Origin: Hydractinia symbiolongicarpus
Lineage: Eukaryota > Cnidaria > Hydrozoa > Anthoathecata > Hydractiniidae
NCBI RefSeq assembly: GCF_029227915.1
Contig: NC_079875.1
Location: forward strand, 7,006,001 to 7,070,000
Length of the DNA stretch: 64,000 nt
Direction: 5' to 3'
Positions 1 to 32,053 of this stretch are shown here, piece by piece. The translations under genes were made by a program, and so were the position numbers. Numbering within the stretch: position 1 is the stretch's first letter; every line of letters starts with the position of its first letter. The notes beneath the pieces were generated by a model that worked only from the letters and a program-made list of their open reading frames with translations, was not told where the DNA came from and searched no databases.

Positions 1-56
1 CGTCACTACTTGAGTGTTTATACACAAACCTAAACAAATTTATTTGCATCTTGTAG

Positions 57-298
57 GTGCAGTTGAAGCGAGAAGTGTGAACGATGCAATTTCCGTGTTA
101 AGCATCAGTGGCGGTGACTCTGCTGTGCCAGTTGACCGACATCCAGAAAAACGAATGAAAGCAGCATATAGTGATTTTGAAGAACGTGAATTACCGCGAC
201 TAAAAGCAGAGAATCCTAACCTTAGACTTTCACAATTAAAACAACTTTTGCGAAAAGAATGGCAAAAGTCACCCGACAATCCAATGAATAATAGGTGA
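57..298 (+). CDS. CCDC124: CCDC124 (Lso2-like ribosome-associated protein), last coding exon
   Basis: This is the C-terminal exon of a coiled-coil domain-containing protein 124 homologue. The exon starts after a splice acceptor ending at 56, enters in phase 1 and stops at 296-298. The residues match the conserved family tail: VEARSVNDAISVLS, then DRHPEKRMKAAYSDFE, then RLSQLKQLLRKEW and the ending SPDNPMN. CCDC124 and yeast Lso2 bind the ribosome near the decoding and GTPase centres and act in ribosome hibernation or recovery; that is family knowledge. The basic, charged composition visible here fits an RNA- or ribosome-binding tail. The rest of the gene lies upstream of the window. The open frame extends back to position 14, but the acceptor and the start of similarity place the exon boundary at 57. 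Confidence 0.92.
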
Positions 299-1473
299 TG
301 AGACGAACCAACAAAATTGTATTTATATTATATTTGAACCAATCAAAGATTTAGAATCATTTAGAAAAAGAAATTTTAAGTTTTGTTAGGGTTATTTTTA
401 TTAGAGTGTTTTTTATCACATGTAGCAAGAGGAGTGACTATATTATATCTGGTTCTTTCAGCGTCTGGGTAGACACGTTAACTGTAGTTTTGCTCAAAAC
501 TATTGGAATTTTAGAAGGCTGGGCACGTGGCACGTGGCCTTGTGGTTATGCAGTTCGCTTCGTAATCGCAAGCTCCGTGGTTCGGTCCACAGCGCGGGCA
601 TGTTTAGCAAGTGTCTTTACTACATCTACGTGTCAACCCATGCTATGCGAGGGAAATTGGGTAGATAATGACGGTGTATGCTTAATGTATACATCCCGAA
701 TACAGGACCCACTTTGATAACAGTGTTTCCAACACTGAAGTTCCTATATCCTGTATACATATTCGGAATAATAATAATAATAACAAAAATGTTCCCTTGG
801 GAATGAAGTTAGTTTTTAAGGTAAGTGGCTGCTTCAGCAGTGTCGAGTGTGGATGCAGGGACTGTTTCAAAGAAATACAATATCCTAATCAGTTTTGACT
901 TTGGTTGTAGTCTCGGTCTTAAAAAAACGGCAAAAAACGTTCCAATTACATGAAACAAAAATCTTTCGCACAGTTTTTTATCGATTGTGAATTTATCGAA
1001 AAAGTTTGGTTATACACTTTATTATAACGTACATCAAATAAAAGAAGAAAAACGAAAAAATGTATTACGATCCATACTCAAAAGACACTTCTATTAGTCT
1101 TGGGTGTTTATCAGACAGGGTAATGTTGAAGTTCGTGTCGCTAGAATTAGAGGAAATACATCTTCAATTAATGTGTCATATTAGCAGGATATACTGAAGT
1201 TATGGTAACTACGGAAATACAGTAAATAGTACTCGAGAAAAACTATTTTGTTCCAAGTCTCTCATTTCAAAAATGAGTGTTTTTAACATAAACTAAGGAT
1301 GAAACAATGGTACAGTATTTTTACTTCTGTTTAACACAAATAAACTAAACTGTTTTTGAGTATGTAATGATAAACATTGCGGACGATTAAAAGTCTTAAT
1401 AAACCACAAAATAAGAAAAATATATTTCTAGAAGAGAAACTTTTTAAAAAACACTGATAATTGGTAGGACATC
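299..1473. other. 3' UTR and intergenic DNA after CCDC124
   Basis: No coding similarity is visible. A canonical AATAAA lies at 1037-1042 and could serve CCDC124, about 740 bp after its stop; this is inference. A short (AAT)n run sits near 767-784. Open frames here (for example 406-717) have no recognisable composition. Confidence 0.5.
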
Positions 1474-20631
<19,158 letters not shown>

Positions 20632-21942
20632 GCATCAGACAGAATGATCAGAATAAGCATTGGTGTTATTTAAATTTAAATATTTTAACATATAAATATA
20701 TACTATGTGATACAGTTTATACTATAATGGTGTTTTACTATGAAGGGGGTTAATACAAGCTTTGAATTTAGGTAATATAATGTAAATCTTTAAAATAGGT
20801 ACCGGCTAGAGTGGCAATAAATGTCGCTATAAATGTGGAGGCATTGTAAGCTTCCTCTTATGTTGTATAGGGCAAGTTTGCTGTACTGTATTAATTTTTT
20901 ATATGGAAAACTATACTTAAGTTCTGGTATCTTCTCTAACAAAAGTGTGCATTTCCCTGCTTTAAGTTAGTACTTGTTTTGAAGTTTTATTTTTAACAGT
21001 TATATATTTTGTTGACTGTGTTAATCAAGGCTCAGTCGGGATTTTAATTCTGATTTAATTAAACTTTATTTGATCATAATAAATAGAGTTTTCTGTTGTT
21101 TTTGATTAAGGTTTTGTATCTGATTAAACCTGTTTATTTGACTGCCATTCCTGATTAGATAAATATCTTGAAACTATATAGCACATATACCCAGTCATAA
21201 TACAAATCATTTTTTTGCCTTAATTATCTATATATCTTTGTTTTTATTAATCCATATAATTGTAATTGTGATATGTTTTATTAGTATTTTTGTATATTTT
21301 TTATACAGTAATACTGTAATGCTATACAAGTGTTTTTTTCTAAGCTGTATGATTATGTCGATAAAGCACAAAAAAAATCTTTGTTGATCACAATCTGCAA
21401 CTTTAAAGTATGATTAAGTCTTGTAATTGAGTCAAGTCTAATGCTTATGAATTGTAAATTAAAGAATGTACTTAAACCCTAACCAATATATTCTAAACTA
21501 AATATATTCTAGCATAAAGTTGATTACTTGAGCAGCTCTTTCTTTTGTATTGCAGAATTCTGAATTTAATTGCCACCTGTTAACATAGGTGTAAAAGGAT
21601 GTTGCTTTAAATTAAACGTGAAAAGAAAGCTTGTTTACCATCAAACAAAATTCGAAGAAAAACTTGGAACCAATTGCTAATTCAAATTTTAGTATTTATG
21701 GATTTAATTGCATTTTGGAAAGTCTTGCGGTAACAAAGAAAAACATCTGCATTTAATTCTTTATTTGTGCTTAACATTCAACTGAAAACTTTAATTATAA
21801 AGGATTTTGCATCTCCAATTTACAACAACTTTCAATTTTATTTTCTGAAACCTTTTTAAGCTTTGTATTAATCTAACTTGCATCTTTAGATTTTTAAAAG
21901 TCCATAAAGAATTGTTTAAGCGTTGTCTTTGCTGTTTTAAAA
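20632..21942. other. 3' sequence of taspase/Kazal gene and intergenic DNA before METTL3
   Basis: No coding similarity. The first canonical AATAAA after both the taspase stop and the proposed Kazal stop is at 20816-20821, so the two transcripts could share a polyadenylation site. A splice-acceptor-like TTGCATCTTTAG ends near 21890, about 50 nt before the METTL3 start, and may be a cis- or trans-splice site in its 5' UTR. Confidence 0.5.
20816..20821 (+). terminator. Polyadenylation signal AATAAA for taspase and/or Kazal gene
   Basis: Canonical hexamer 555 nt after the taspase stop and 185 nt after the proposed last Kazal stop. Its use is inferred. Confidence 0.4.
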
Positions 21943-24900
21943 ATGTCAGAATCTGATACTTGGGCGAAATTACAAGACCATAAAAGGAAGCACATTAACT
22001 TAAAAGAACGACTGGCAAAGCGTAGAAAAGAACGACAGGGTTTACTTGATCCATCATCGGCGCCAGAAGTTAAATCGACAGACAATGGTATGTTTTTTAA
22101 CTAGCTGTGTTGGTAGTGTAAAACAATATGTTGTTATCAATCATATCTCACAAGCTTAGGGCACTTCACCTGATATAAAATTAATCAATATAACTCTGCC
22201 TTGCATAGCTCCATATTGCTAACAAGAAGATTGTGAAATTTAACATCTACAGCCATGATGGGTTGTTATGTCGCACAACACTTCAGTGTTTTTCACATTG
22301 TTGTCTAGTTGAAGAAAAGAAGAAAGTTGTAGAAGTGAAGACAGAATCAATTCGGAAGAAAAGTATTGCTCAAGATGAGGTTGAGAAGTTACTACCATTC
22401 ATATTGAGTGATAAACATCTAAGACTACCAATTTCCGTGGAAGATTTGATAGCACATATACAAGAGGTAATTATTCAACTCTGTTTTAGCGACCAACGTA
22501 TCAGATATCAAGTCCTAACAATTTTTTAGTCATTTTTCTGGGGCAGTGGGACAGTGTTGCTAAAGGAATTTGACCAATTTCCTTTTTTTGCTTGGAAAGG
22601 TTTAGAGTTATCAGCAATGATTTCATAGCTCAACTATCGTATTGACTTTCTTGACACAGCATCAGGTTAGCTACAAATAGCTGTATTTTTTTGGACACAT
22701 ACCTCCTTTGTATACTATATCTAAACAGAAAAATCAACTTCTGGCAGATTAACGGAAAGTTAAGTTTTATGTCAAGGAGGTCACTTTCATAAAAATATTT
22801 GTTTTGAAATTTCTGTTCTTCATTCTGTGTAAAACTCAAAATCTTTTATGAAAGTAATGTAATTACTTAAGGAGATGCTTAGGTAATTTAAAAAGATGAC
22901 TGTGGCTGTTGATATTCAAATATATTACATGCGTTCTGTTTTGAATATTTTGTTTAGCATGAAAGTAAATCTGCTGAGAGTACTACTATCATTGCTGTAT
23001 TGGATAAACTGGAAGCTCAAAACCTTTTAAGGTATGTTAGACCATAGATCTAACATTTTGATATATACTTGATAGTGTGGCACCATTGCAACAGCAATTA
23101 AAAACTCTTTGACTGCAAATATAACAGTTGTTTCTGTTTTGTCATCTTAAAAAATATGGGGCAGAGGTCTTGCTAAAGTCTGTTCTCAATTGTACGTTTC
23201 TAATTTTCTTACTTAGTTTGAAACGAAGTGACAATTTAGTGACTGTTATGGATTGCGAATTTTCAAAGGTATCTTTTTTTATCTGTCTTAACAAAATGAC
23301 TTATTGGTTCTGAATGGTTCTTTCTTAGTGTGGGGTAAGTAAGTACTTCATGCAAAGCTTTTTGCTTAGGATACTCATTTTACCCTCCGACTGTAACAAT
23401 GTTACATAGTGGAAAGTGATGGAGCATTATAGGATTCCTCTAAAATACTTGAATGCCCATTCGCCGCCAGTACTTGGCTTTAAATGGGCTTTAAGGTCTT
23501 AAACCTGGTACCTGAAACCTTTACAAGCCAAATGCGGTACCATTATACCATCTCTGTGATTTTTTTACTCCCTTATGGTAAAAACACTGGCTGTGTGTTT
23601 AACGATTTTTTTTAAATAGATTTTTATCATTTTATGATTTTTCTCTATTATATGAGTTTTCAAAAAAATGGTCAATGTTTTTTAGTGTGTAAATATCTGA
23701 CCTAAACTGTTTCAATAAATCTTGTTTTTTGTTTTGTTTTTTACTGCAAAGGTTTTTCATTCCATTCAAATTCAATATCACTTTTCACTGAAATTTAAAT
23801 GTACAAGAAAGATTCTGTTGCATCTTAGATAAAATTTGCCTCTAAATCCAATACTTTTTTCCAAGGTTTTACTAAAAAAATTTGGCAAGTGTAAGCCAAA
23901 CTTGGGTGTAAAATAAAAGAGAAATAAGCAATTCTAGCAGTGCTAGAATTCGGTCGATTTTGTAGTTTGTTCAATAATGCATTACACTAGAACTTTTCTT
24001 ATGTGGATATGTGCATGTACGACATTAAGAAATGCAATTGTATTTTCATTTATTACTTTCTTACCTACTAGCTGAAAGCTGTGCATGAAAACAAAGGTAA
24101 TTCGTTGTTTATCTTGAGACTTAGAAATTATTTATATCAATGCTATATAATCCATTTTGTATTTAGTAAAAACCTCAACCTCTACAAAGTCGGGAGAAAC
24201 AAGGTAAGTGAATATTTTGTAAGTTTGTTGGGTAGAGAAGTTAATGTAATATTTTTTTGAATTAAAAATTGATTTTCTTGTCATGATATTATTTTGGAGC
24301 GCAAACTTGTGAGAAGTGTTTAGTTCTGGTGCTGTGGTTTTGTATTTAAATATGAACCAAATCATTACAGGGTGGCCACAAGTCATGAAAATTTCAGAAA
24401 TTGTAAAAAAATTGTGGATTGTTTTTTTTCTCTTTCTTCCTTGTCTTGAATACTGCTGTAATTGCAAGAATTACCATTCAATTTCTAGCCTGGGAAAGTA
24501 TTAGAATGTTTTTGTCAACATTAAAAATTCATGCTAATTTTTTTTAAAATTTTTGTGTCCACTCTTACAACCAGCTATCACAATCAAAACTGATTCTTTC
24601 TGCTTAATTATATAAATTTTCTGCTTAATTATTACCATAAGATGAGGAATGATTTCTGGTAAACAAGCTGCCATATTTTTTTCCTAAACAAGAACTTCAA
24701 ATCTTCTAGCGCCAATATGTATATCAGCGACAAGAGAAACACTTAGATCATGATTTAAGTAATAAGAACTTTGTGAATCTTTTTTTTCTTTAGCAATCTT
24801 TTAAGTGCAGACAAATCAAAAGATAAAAAAGTTGATCCAGTCACAGAAGACACAGATGAGCTGGCTGTATGTCCCTTTAATATTGATATATTCATATTAA

Positions 24901-26282
24901 TGTTTGTGTTCTATTTTGATCTTTAGTGGACCTAATTTATTTGTTATTTTAAGCTCTTTCGTCATAATTTTAATGGCTTGCTACTTGTTTTGTTCATTGT
25001 AGGCGCTGCTATCAATGCCTACATCAAAAGAAACAGAGGTTACTTTTATTTAATTCTCATTTGTGTTTATAGTTGTAATTATTTTGCCAACAGTGACAGT
25101 TTAAGGAAATATTTGGGCATCTTTTTTTTACATCTTTTGTTCCTGTATGGTGACCATGTTCCTTGAAATTCCTGGAATATTAATTTGTCCTGCAAAGTCG
25201 TGAAAATCCATGGAATTTTGACAAAAGTTTGAAGATGTCATGTAATTGTCATGGAGGGTAGTCAAGTTGAGCTAAACTATAAAAATTATAGATGAAAATT
25301 TAACAAGAAAAATCGACTTTCAAACTTTTTAAATGTCTGAAAAGTAACTAAAAACCAGGTTTTTTTTCTCAAGTCCTGCACTTTCTGAAAATTTAGCAGC
25401 ATCATCATATCTAAGAATCATCCTTGAATCTCTATAGTCTTGAAAGAATTAGTTCCGGAATGTCCTGAATTTGATTTTTTTGTGGTCACCATGCCCTAAA
25501 AATGGACTTGTACATTGTGCTTGGAATAGAGCAAGTACTTTGTTCGGCTATTTTGCCCGATTCGTTTTGTTTTTAATGTTTTTCGTTCGTGTCTACAAGA
25601 AAAGTTGAAATAATGTCAACATTCATTCCCCGATCTTGCCCGATCCATTTTGTTGCATTCTTGGACGAAATCCACCTTTGGCTAGAGAGCACATTAAAAT
25701 ATAATTATGGCTAAGTCTCATTTTGGTTCTATGTAAAGGGTCCCCAAAAACCTTTAATTAATACGGTGTTTGTGGAGTCTTAATATGTATGTATCATCAT
25801 CATTGGTGTGTTTTTACATGGCTCAACCTTGTATCAATAAGTCAAATAAGCTAGTGACATTTTTTTCCAGAAAAATAACAAAGAAAAAAAATTGTTATCA
25901 GAGTGCATTTTTTTTAGAATAAGAAGCTTGGTAGTGAAATTTTAAACCTGCTCAATCAACCAACAGCAAAGGTATTTGATATATCACTAAGTATTTATTA
26001 TCATTTGCCATTTGTAAGTTATTTTTCCCTATTATTTTACAAAAGAATATGTTTGCACGTATCAGCTGGTCAAGGGGTTTTGCAAACCTAAAAAATATAT
26101 GTTTTATAGTAAATTCAGGAAAAACCTGTTTCAGTCAGGAGCGTTTCTGTAAAGTGTAGGATATTCGTAAAGTATTCAAACTTGATTATAAAATTAGGTT
26201 GATGAAATCGACCAAAAGTAATGGAAGATGTTTGAGGGAATTGCCTTACGCCATGGAAAAGTTGAGATTAGTCATCATTTTA

Positions 26283-26313
<31 letters not shown>

Positions 26314-29300
26314 TTCCAGTTTCTTCGCTCTCTCTGACATTACAGAAGGTTCAGGAATTTTTAATACTGGCGTTTTAAGTTGTTTTTGCTGAACTATTTA
26401 GGAACAGTCACTAGTTGAAAAGTTTAAATCGGAGGGAGGTGCTATGGTTCGTGAATTTTGTCCATTCGGCACCAGGGAAGAATGTCACCGAAGTAACACA
26501 AATAAAGGAAAATGCAAAAAGGTAGGATTCATAACGAAGCTTTGTTTCTGTGTTAGATACATAAAAAAGCCTCATTTCTGTGCTAGGTGTGTATGGAAGC
26601 CTTATTTCTGTGCTAGGTATGTAAAGAAGTCTCGTTTCTGTGCTAGGTCTGTGAGGGAGTGTCTTTTTGTGCTACATGCATCAAAAAGCCTCATTTCTGT
26701 GCTAGGTCTGGTGACTGGAACTTATTGAAATGTTCTGAAATTGTAAAGTTTTTTTGGATAGTTCCTTAATAAATGTTTTTGTAAGAATTCTGGGAAATAA
26801 TTTAATTTTTATTTTAATAGGTTACAGTGAATTTAACCTAGTATGTTCAGAGCAAGAAGTTTCTTTTTAAATTTTATTTAATGATTTGAAGTTGAATTTG
26901 AAAAAAAAAATCAGTACCATGTTGAGCAGGTTAACAATATTAGTTATGTAAAAAAAATTTCCTATGTAAGAGATATAATGCATATGTAGTTTAATGTATA
27001 TAATTTACTAGTTGTATGAATGCCTCTAAAAGACTGGTTATATTTTTCGTTACTCAATAAAATTAATGATGTTCATTTTGCGTTTTAGCTTCATTTTCGC
27101 AAAATTATTCAAGCTCATACTGACGGTTAGTAAAATAATGTTGTTAATTCCACTAGAAACCTATTTCTTCATACAGTAATCGATCGAGTATGTTTAACGA
27201 ACAGTTAGTTTTAAATAGTTTTATTAGCTCCTTTGACTTTCTATTTGCAGTGGCACATGTACCGTAAAAAGCTTTTTGCATTAATGCTAGCTCCTTTGTC
27301 CACAAAAAAGGAGTCTGCATATTCTACATGTACTCCAGATTCTAAACCATCGCTCTACTGTTCTTTTCAGAATGTCTGTGCAGTTTTGCATGTAGATCAT
27401 AATTCTAAGTGTAATTCAGCTATTTTACCTAGACTTTAGTCATGAAAAAATATAAAAGTTTTAACCCTAAACACTACGTCACTACATTCACCAAACTGCA
27501 ACATTTCAACAAAGTTAAAAATGTGTTTTATTTAGAACACCTTGGAGATTGTTCATTTCTTAACACGTGTTTTCATATGGACACATGCAAGGTTTATTGT
27601 TTTCTTCTCTCTGTTTTTTGTAATTTTTATTCTGTATATTCAAAATAGTCGCGCATAGCTTTTTTACCCCTTCTTTCACTTGAAACTGTGTTTTATTTTT
27701 ATTTATTTTTATTTAGTATGTTCATTATGAGGTAGACACTCGTGGTTTGGAAAACAGGAATGAAAATAAAACAGAAAACACGAAATCAAATAAAGTATGT
27801 TTTTATCTGTATTATTAGAATCCATAGTTCATATCCTGTTTTGTTCTAAATACATAACTATTCGAGTTCACTGAACTGTGTTTTGTTATAAACACATAAC
27901 TATTCATATACTAAACTGTTTTTTGTTCTAAGTGCATAACTACTCGTATCCACTGAAGTGTTTTTTGTTCTAAGTGCATAACTACTCGTATCCACTGAAG
28001 TGGTTTTTGTTCTAAGCACATAACTATTCGTATCTACTAAATTGCTTTTGGGTCTAAGTGCATAACTTTTTGTATCCACTAAACTGTTTTTGGGTCTAAG
28101 TGCGTCACTATTCGTATCTACTGAAGTGCTTTTTGGTCTAAGTGCATAACTATTTGTATCCACTGAACTGTTTTTAGGTCTAAGTGCATAACTATTCGAG
28201 TCCACTGAACTGCTTTTTGGTCTAAGTGCATAACTATTCGAGTTAACTGCACTGTTTTTTTTGTTCTAAATACATAACTATTTGGATCCACTGATCTGTG
28301 TTTTGTTCTAAATACATAACTATTTGGATCCACTGAACTGTGTTTTGCTCTAAATACATAACCGTTCGGATCCACTAAACTGTTTTTCAAATTCTCTGAA
28401 ACCAACTATAATTATTTCTACACTGATGTCATAACGTTTAGAAAGTTGTAGTGTATTTATTTTTATGATGCGTTACATTTTTTAAAGTTTTTATCCTCTC
28501 CGTCAGTTATATTGCAAAACTAAAATTTTTTTCGAGGTTTTAGTCAGCGTTTTGTCTTGTTTTAAGTGGAGATACTGTTTCTTAAAGAAAGTGTACATCT
28601 GCTTGTTTTCTCTAGAATACAGACTTGATCAGTTCAAAAAAGATTATTATGACTCCTCCACAGGTGTGTTTGTTGTTTCTGTCTTGGTTATAACGTTTAG
28701 GCAAGTAAAAAACTAACGTCAGTTAACGATATGAGGTGTGTCATTGTTTAAAAACGTAAATAATAAACTAGATTCAATTTCAAATTTATATAACATTTAA
28801 AAATTTATGACAATGCCCCCAGAAATGAATATGTACCTTAATAAAAACTCTTATCTTATAAAAATTACTGCTTGTTTATATTTGTTTTTATTTATTTCTG
28901 TTTATTTTTATAAAAATGCAAAATTCACTTTTTCATTGAAAATAATTTTGAGTAAGTTATTTTATTAGATAACACTTTTAGATTTATTAATTTATTGCAC
29001 TCCTTCGTAGTGGCTTAAATGTGATGTACGTTACTTGGATTTCGAAGTTCTTGGCAAATTTAGTGTTGTCATGGCAGACCCACCCTGGGATATACACATG
29101 GAGGTAAGGATAGTTTTTCCTTCGCTGAAATAGTTTATCTTTCGGTCAACGTAAGTTTAGTTAAAGTACAGAAAGCATAAAAACGATGTTATTAAACCTA
29201 TGAATTTTAAATTGTTTATTTTGTATTCTAGCTTCCTTATGGTACCATGTCTGATCACGAGATGAAAGGGTTGCCTATTAGTAAACTTCAAGATCATGGT

Positions 29301-32053
29301 TATATCTTCTTGTGGGTCACTGGAAGGTATTGTTACCATACAAATACACTTCTGTTAAACTTGTATATACAAACCACATGGTGACAGGTAGCAGATACTT
29401 GTTTACACCGAATAGATCTATTCCATCTTTACCTAATTAAATTATTCTCCACATCATAATGTGCACGTTTTTTCTCTCTTTGTTTTGTCAGTTCCAGCAG
29501 TAGCTCTGGCTAACTGTATGTTAATTTCTGCATTTGTTAACGGTGGTGCATTTATTCTGTTACTGTAAAGGTATACTCAAAAAAATATAAATATATATAT
29601 AGTTATAGGAATAACCTTCTCTTTAGAGCTATTGAACTTGGTCGAGAATGTTTGCAAATATGGGGGTAAGTTTTGGTATAATTTTGTAATAGCACTATAC
29701 CTTAGGGAATAAATAGTTGTGAGAAATTAACTCCTTAAGGTAAAACGGTTTTTAATGCAAATTAGGAACTTATTTTCAAGCTCTCACGAAAAAAATGCGA
29801 TATTAATATTTGCGTTTGGAAAGTCTTTTTTGCGGAATATAAGGAAAATAATGGCAAGGGAAGTGCTTTTTTTAAATAACGTAATTATGCTACAAGAAAG
29901 TTACTGATCGTATTCAAGAATTTCAAATGTTTTTGCGATTCAATCGTTTGTTTGAAAACATTTGCTGAACATATTTTTTGCTAAACTTTCATAAAGGGCA
30001 ATTTTTCAGAAGTTGATTTAAAGAATAGTATCCAAACTCGCAAAAATATTTTTTTATTTTATATTTTTATTTATATGCGTGGAGAAAAATTTGTTTTAGC
30101 ACGGCGCAACATTTTCAGAGCTATCAATCTATGGATAGCACCTTAGAAGCTATGTGATGAATATATATTTGCGTATAGAGTGCTTCCTTGTTCGCAAAAT
30201 TCAATATTTACGAAATTTAAGGCGATCCTTTTGCTTTTTATAAAAACTATTGGTGTTGTTGTTGTAATTTTTTTAAAAAAGCTGAAAAAAGCATGAGCAA
30301 TAATTAGAATCAAGACAAATGCGTTGTGTTTTGATGCTTCTGAAAGAAAGTGTGCGTTTTTTAGGTACAAACGATGTGATGAATTGATTTGGGTGAAGAC
30401 TAACCAGTTACAACGATTGATTCGAACAGGAAGAACTGGTCATTGGATTAATCATGGCAAAGAACACTGTATTGTACGTTTTGTTGTTGCTGTTGTCATT
30501 GTCGTTTTTATTGATGTTTGTTTGTTTATTTGTTTGTTTTTTAGTTTGTCTGTTTGTCTGTCTGTTTTGTTGTTATTGTCATCTTTTTTATGTTTGTTTG
30601 TTTGTTGATGTTGTTGTTGTTGTCGTGGACATTGACATTGACGGTGTTGTTGTTGTATTTTGTTTTTGTAAGGTTAATGTTAAAGTTATTGTACATATAA
30701 AAAGTGAATTCCTATGTTTATCTAGATTGGTGTGAAAGGTAATCCTGATCCCTCCTTATTCAACAAAGGCTTAGATTGTGATGTTTTAGTATCGGAGGTA
30801 TGACTGACTTTTTTGTGTCTGGTGTTCACGTATTCTTCTGTTGGTTTTATGCCTTATGTAAACAATAACATCTTTCAAATTGTACATTCATCAATCCTTT
30901 TAAATAAATAAATAAATAATACCGCAGCGTTGGTCCAGGAAATTACGACGCCGATGAGGTGATGATTTTGAAGATACTCCTTTCAGTACTTGGCATAAAA
31001 TTGGAAAACTACACACAACTAAAAGGTGTGTCAACACGAATGAAGTCCCTGATTTTCTGATTTTCATATTATGCTCAGCTCAGGTAGCAGTAATATTTGT
31101 GAAATATTCGTTTGTTATAGGTACGAGATACTAGTCATAAGCCGGATGAAGTTTATGGTTTAATAGAAAGATTGGCTCCAGGACAAAGAAAAGTTGGTAG
31201 GTTGTTTTTAAACTATGTTAACAGGTGTGGTTGACGAATGTTCTATCTTAAGCTTGGGTTGAAAAATGTTCTAAAACAAGCGTTTTGGGAAGCGTTCCAT
31301 AACAAGTGCAATTCTGGAATCTGTAGAATTGTTATATTTAATTTTGCACTGGTATTTTCTATTGTATTTTGCGTGCCTTTATCGACTAATGAAATGACTA
31401 CACGCGTAATATTTTAGTGGATGTGACATTTTATTAGAAAAAGAACCAATTAAAATCCGTTACCTTTATTTTTCGCATCTTTGCGCACTGGGAATAAAGT
31501 AGAAGTCAGAAAACGAATTTGCTAGCGTGTATGTATGACAATCAAATTTTTCCTTGCTCTAATAAACTTAAGAACTGCTGCATCGAAACTTGTTTTTTGT
31601 GTAATTGTTAAATATACTAATATGAGTGTCTAACTTGTTTAGAGTTGTTCGGCAGAATGCATAACGTACAACCAAACTGGTGAGTTTACGTCTCAATTCG
31701 TGCACACATTACATAAAGCAACTGTGCAATATGTGTGTCAAGGAAATGTTAACCCCGATATGACAAAACGTTCAGGACCTTTTTTGCATCTTTTTGTCAT
31801 GGGTATTGATTTTATTAAGTTATAAAAAACCTTGGACGAGGTTGCGAAAAACAATGCTTAAACTTACCATGTTTTTTATTTCAGGGTAACGCTTGGCAAC
31901 CAGCTGTCTGGGGTGAATTTAATAGAACCAGACGTGGTCAAACGTTTTAAAGAAAGATACCCCAATGGAATAGAAATGGGCAAACCTCAAAACAAACCTA
32001 TTCCTACAGTAATTGATGTCACCCCTCAACAAGGCGGCGAAGGGACGATTTAA
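21943..32053 (+). CDS. METTL3: METTL3, catalytic subunit of the m6A mRNA methyltransferase, 22 exons
   Basis: Exons: 21943-22087, 22309-22466, 22958-23031, 23217-23268, 24072-24096, 24167-24203, 24794-24866, 25003-25038, 25918-25971, 26402-26521, 27089-27125, 27536-27591, 27717-27794, 28616-28663, 29011-29103, 29232-29326, 29627-29665, 30365-30473, 30726-30797, 31121-31196, 31643-31679, 31885-32053. They total 560 residues (human 580) with consistent phases. The N-terminus ([14 protein letters not shown]) matches the WTAP-binding region. Two CCCH zinc fingers cover about 235-300 ([31 protein letters not shown]). The catalytic DPPW motif is in [13 protein letters not shown], about 354-357. Also present are [39 protein letters not shown] and [20 protein letters not shown]. 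The enzyme transfers methyl from SAM to adenosine N6 with METTL14 in the nucleus. A tail of about 20 residues after KPQ extends beyond the human end. Confidence 0.97.
25147..25492. mobile_element. Possible MITE in METTL3 intron 8
   Basis: ATGGTGACCA at 25147-25156 recurs inverted as TGGTCACCAT at 25483-25492. Between them are several CCTTGAAATTCCTGGAA-like and CATGGAATTTTG-like stretches. A related end, GGGTGGCCACAAGTCATG, occurs in intron 6 at about 24370. The short ends and lack of a clear target duplication keep confidence low. Confidence 0.3.
26275..26312. repeat. (AAT)n microsatellite in METTL3 intron 9
   Basis: About ten consecutive AAT units, visible directly. Confidence 0.9.
26530..26716. 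repeat. 30-bp minisatellite directly after a METTL3 splice donor
   Basis: About six units of 30 bp based on TTTCTGTGCTAGGTATGTAA, beginning some 10-15 nt after the exon 10 donor at 26522. Because 30 is a multiple of three, an open frame with repeated FCAR residues appears; it is not a gene. Confidence 0.85.
27830..28390. repeat. 42-bp minisatellite in METTL3 intron 13
   Basis: About thirteen diverged units of 42 bp built around TTTTGTTCTAAGTGCATAAC and TATCCACTGAA. The array starts about 35-40 nt after the exon 13 donor at 27795. The minus strand gives repeated [10 protein letters not shown] frames that are translations of the repeat, not proteins. Confidence 0.92.
30478..30660. repeat. TTG/TTTG-rich low-complexity tract in METTL3 intron 18
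   Basis: Imperfect (TTG)n and (GTTT)n runs start right after the exon 18 donor at 30474. Two hydrophobic open frames here arise from the repeat. Confidence 0.8.

Noticed and set aside
27900-28405. Two minus-strand frames with repeated NSYALRPK residues
   Set aside because: They follow the 42-bp minisatellite in a METTL3 intron; 42 is divisible by three, which keeps the frame open.
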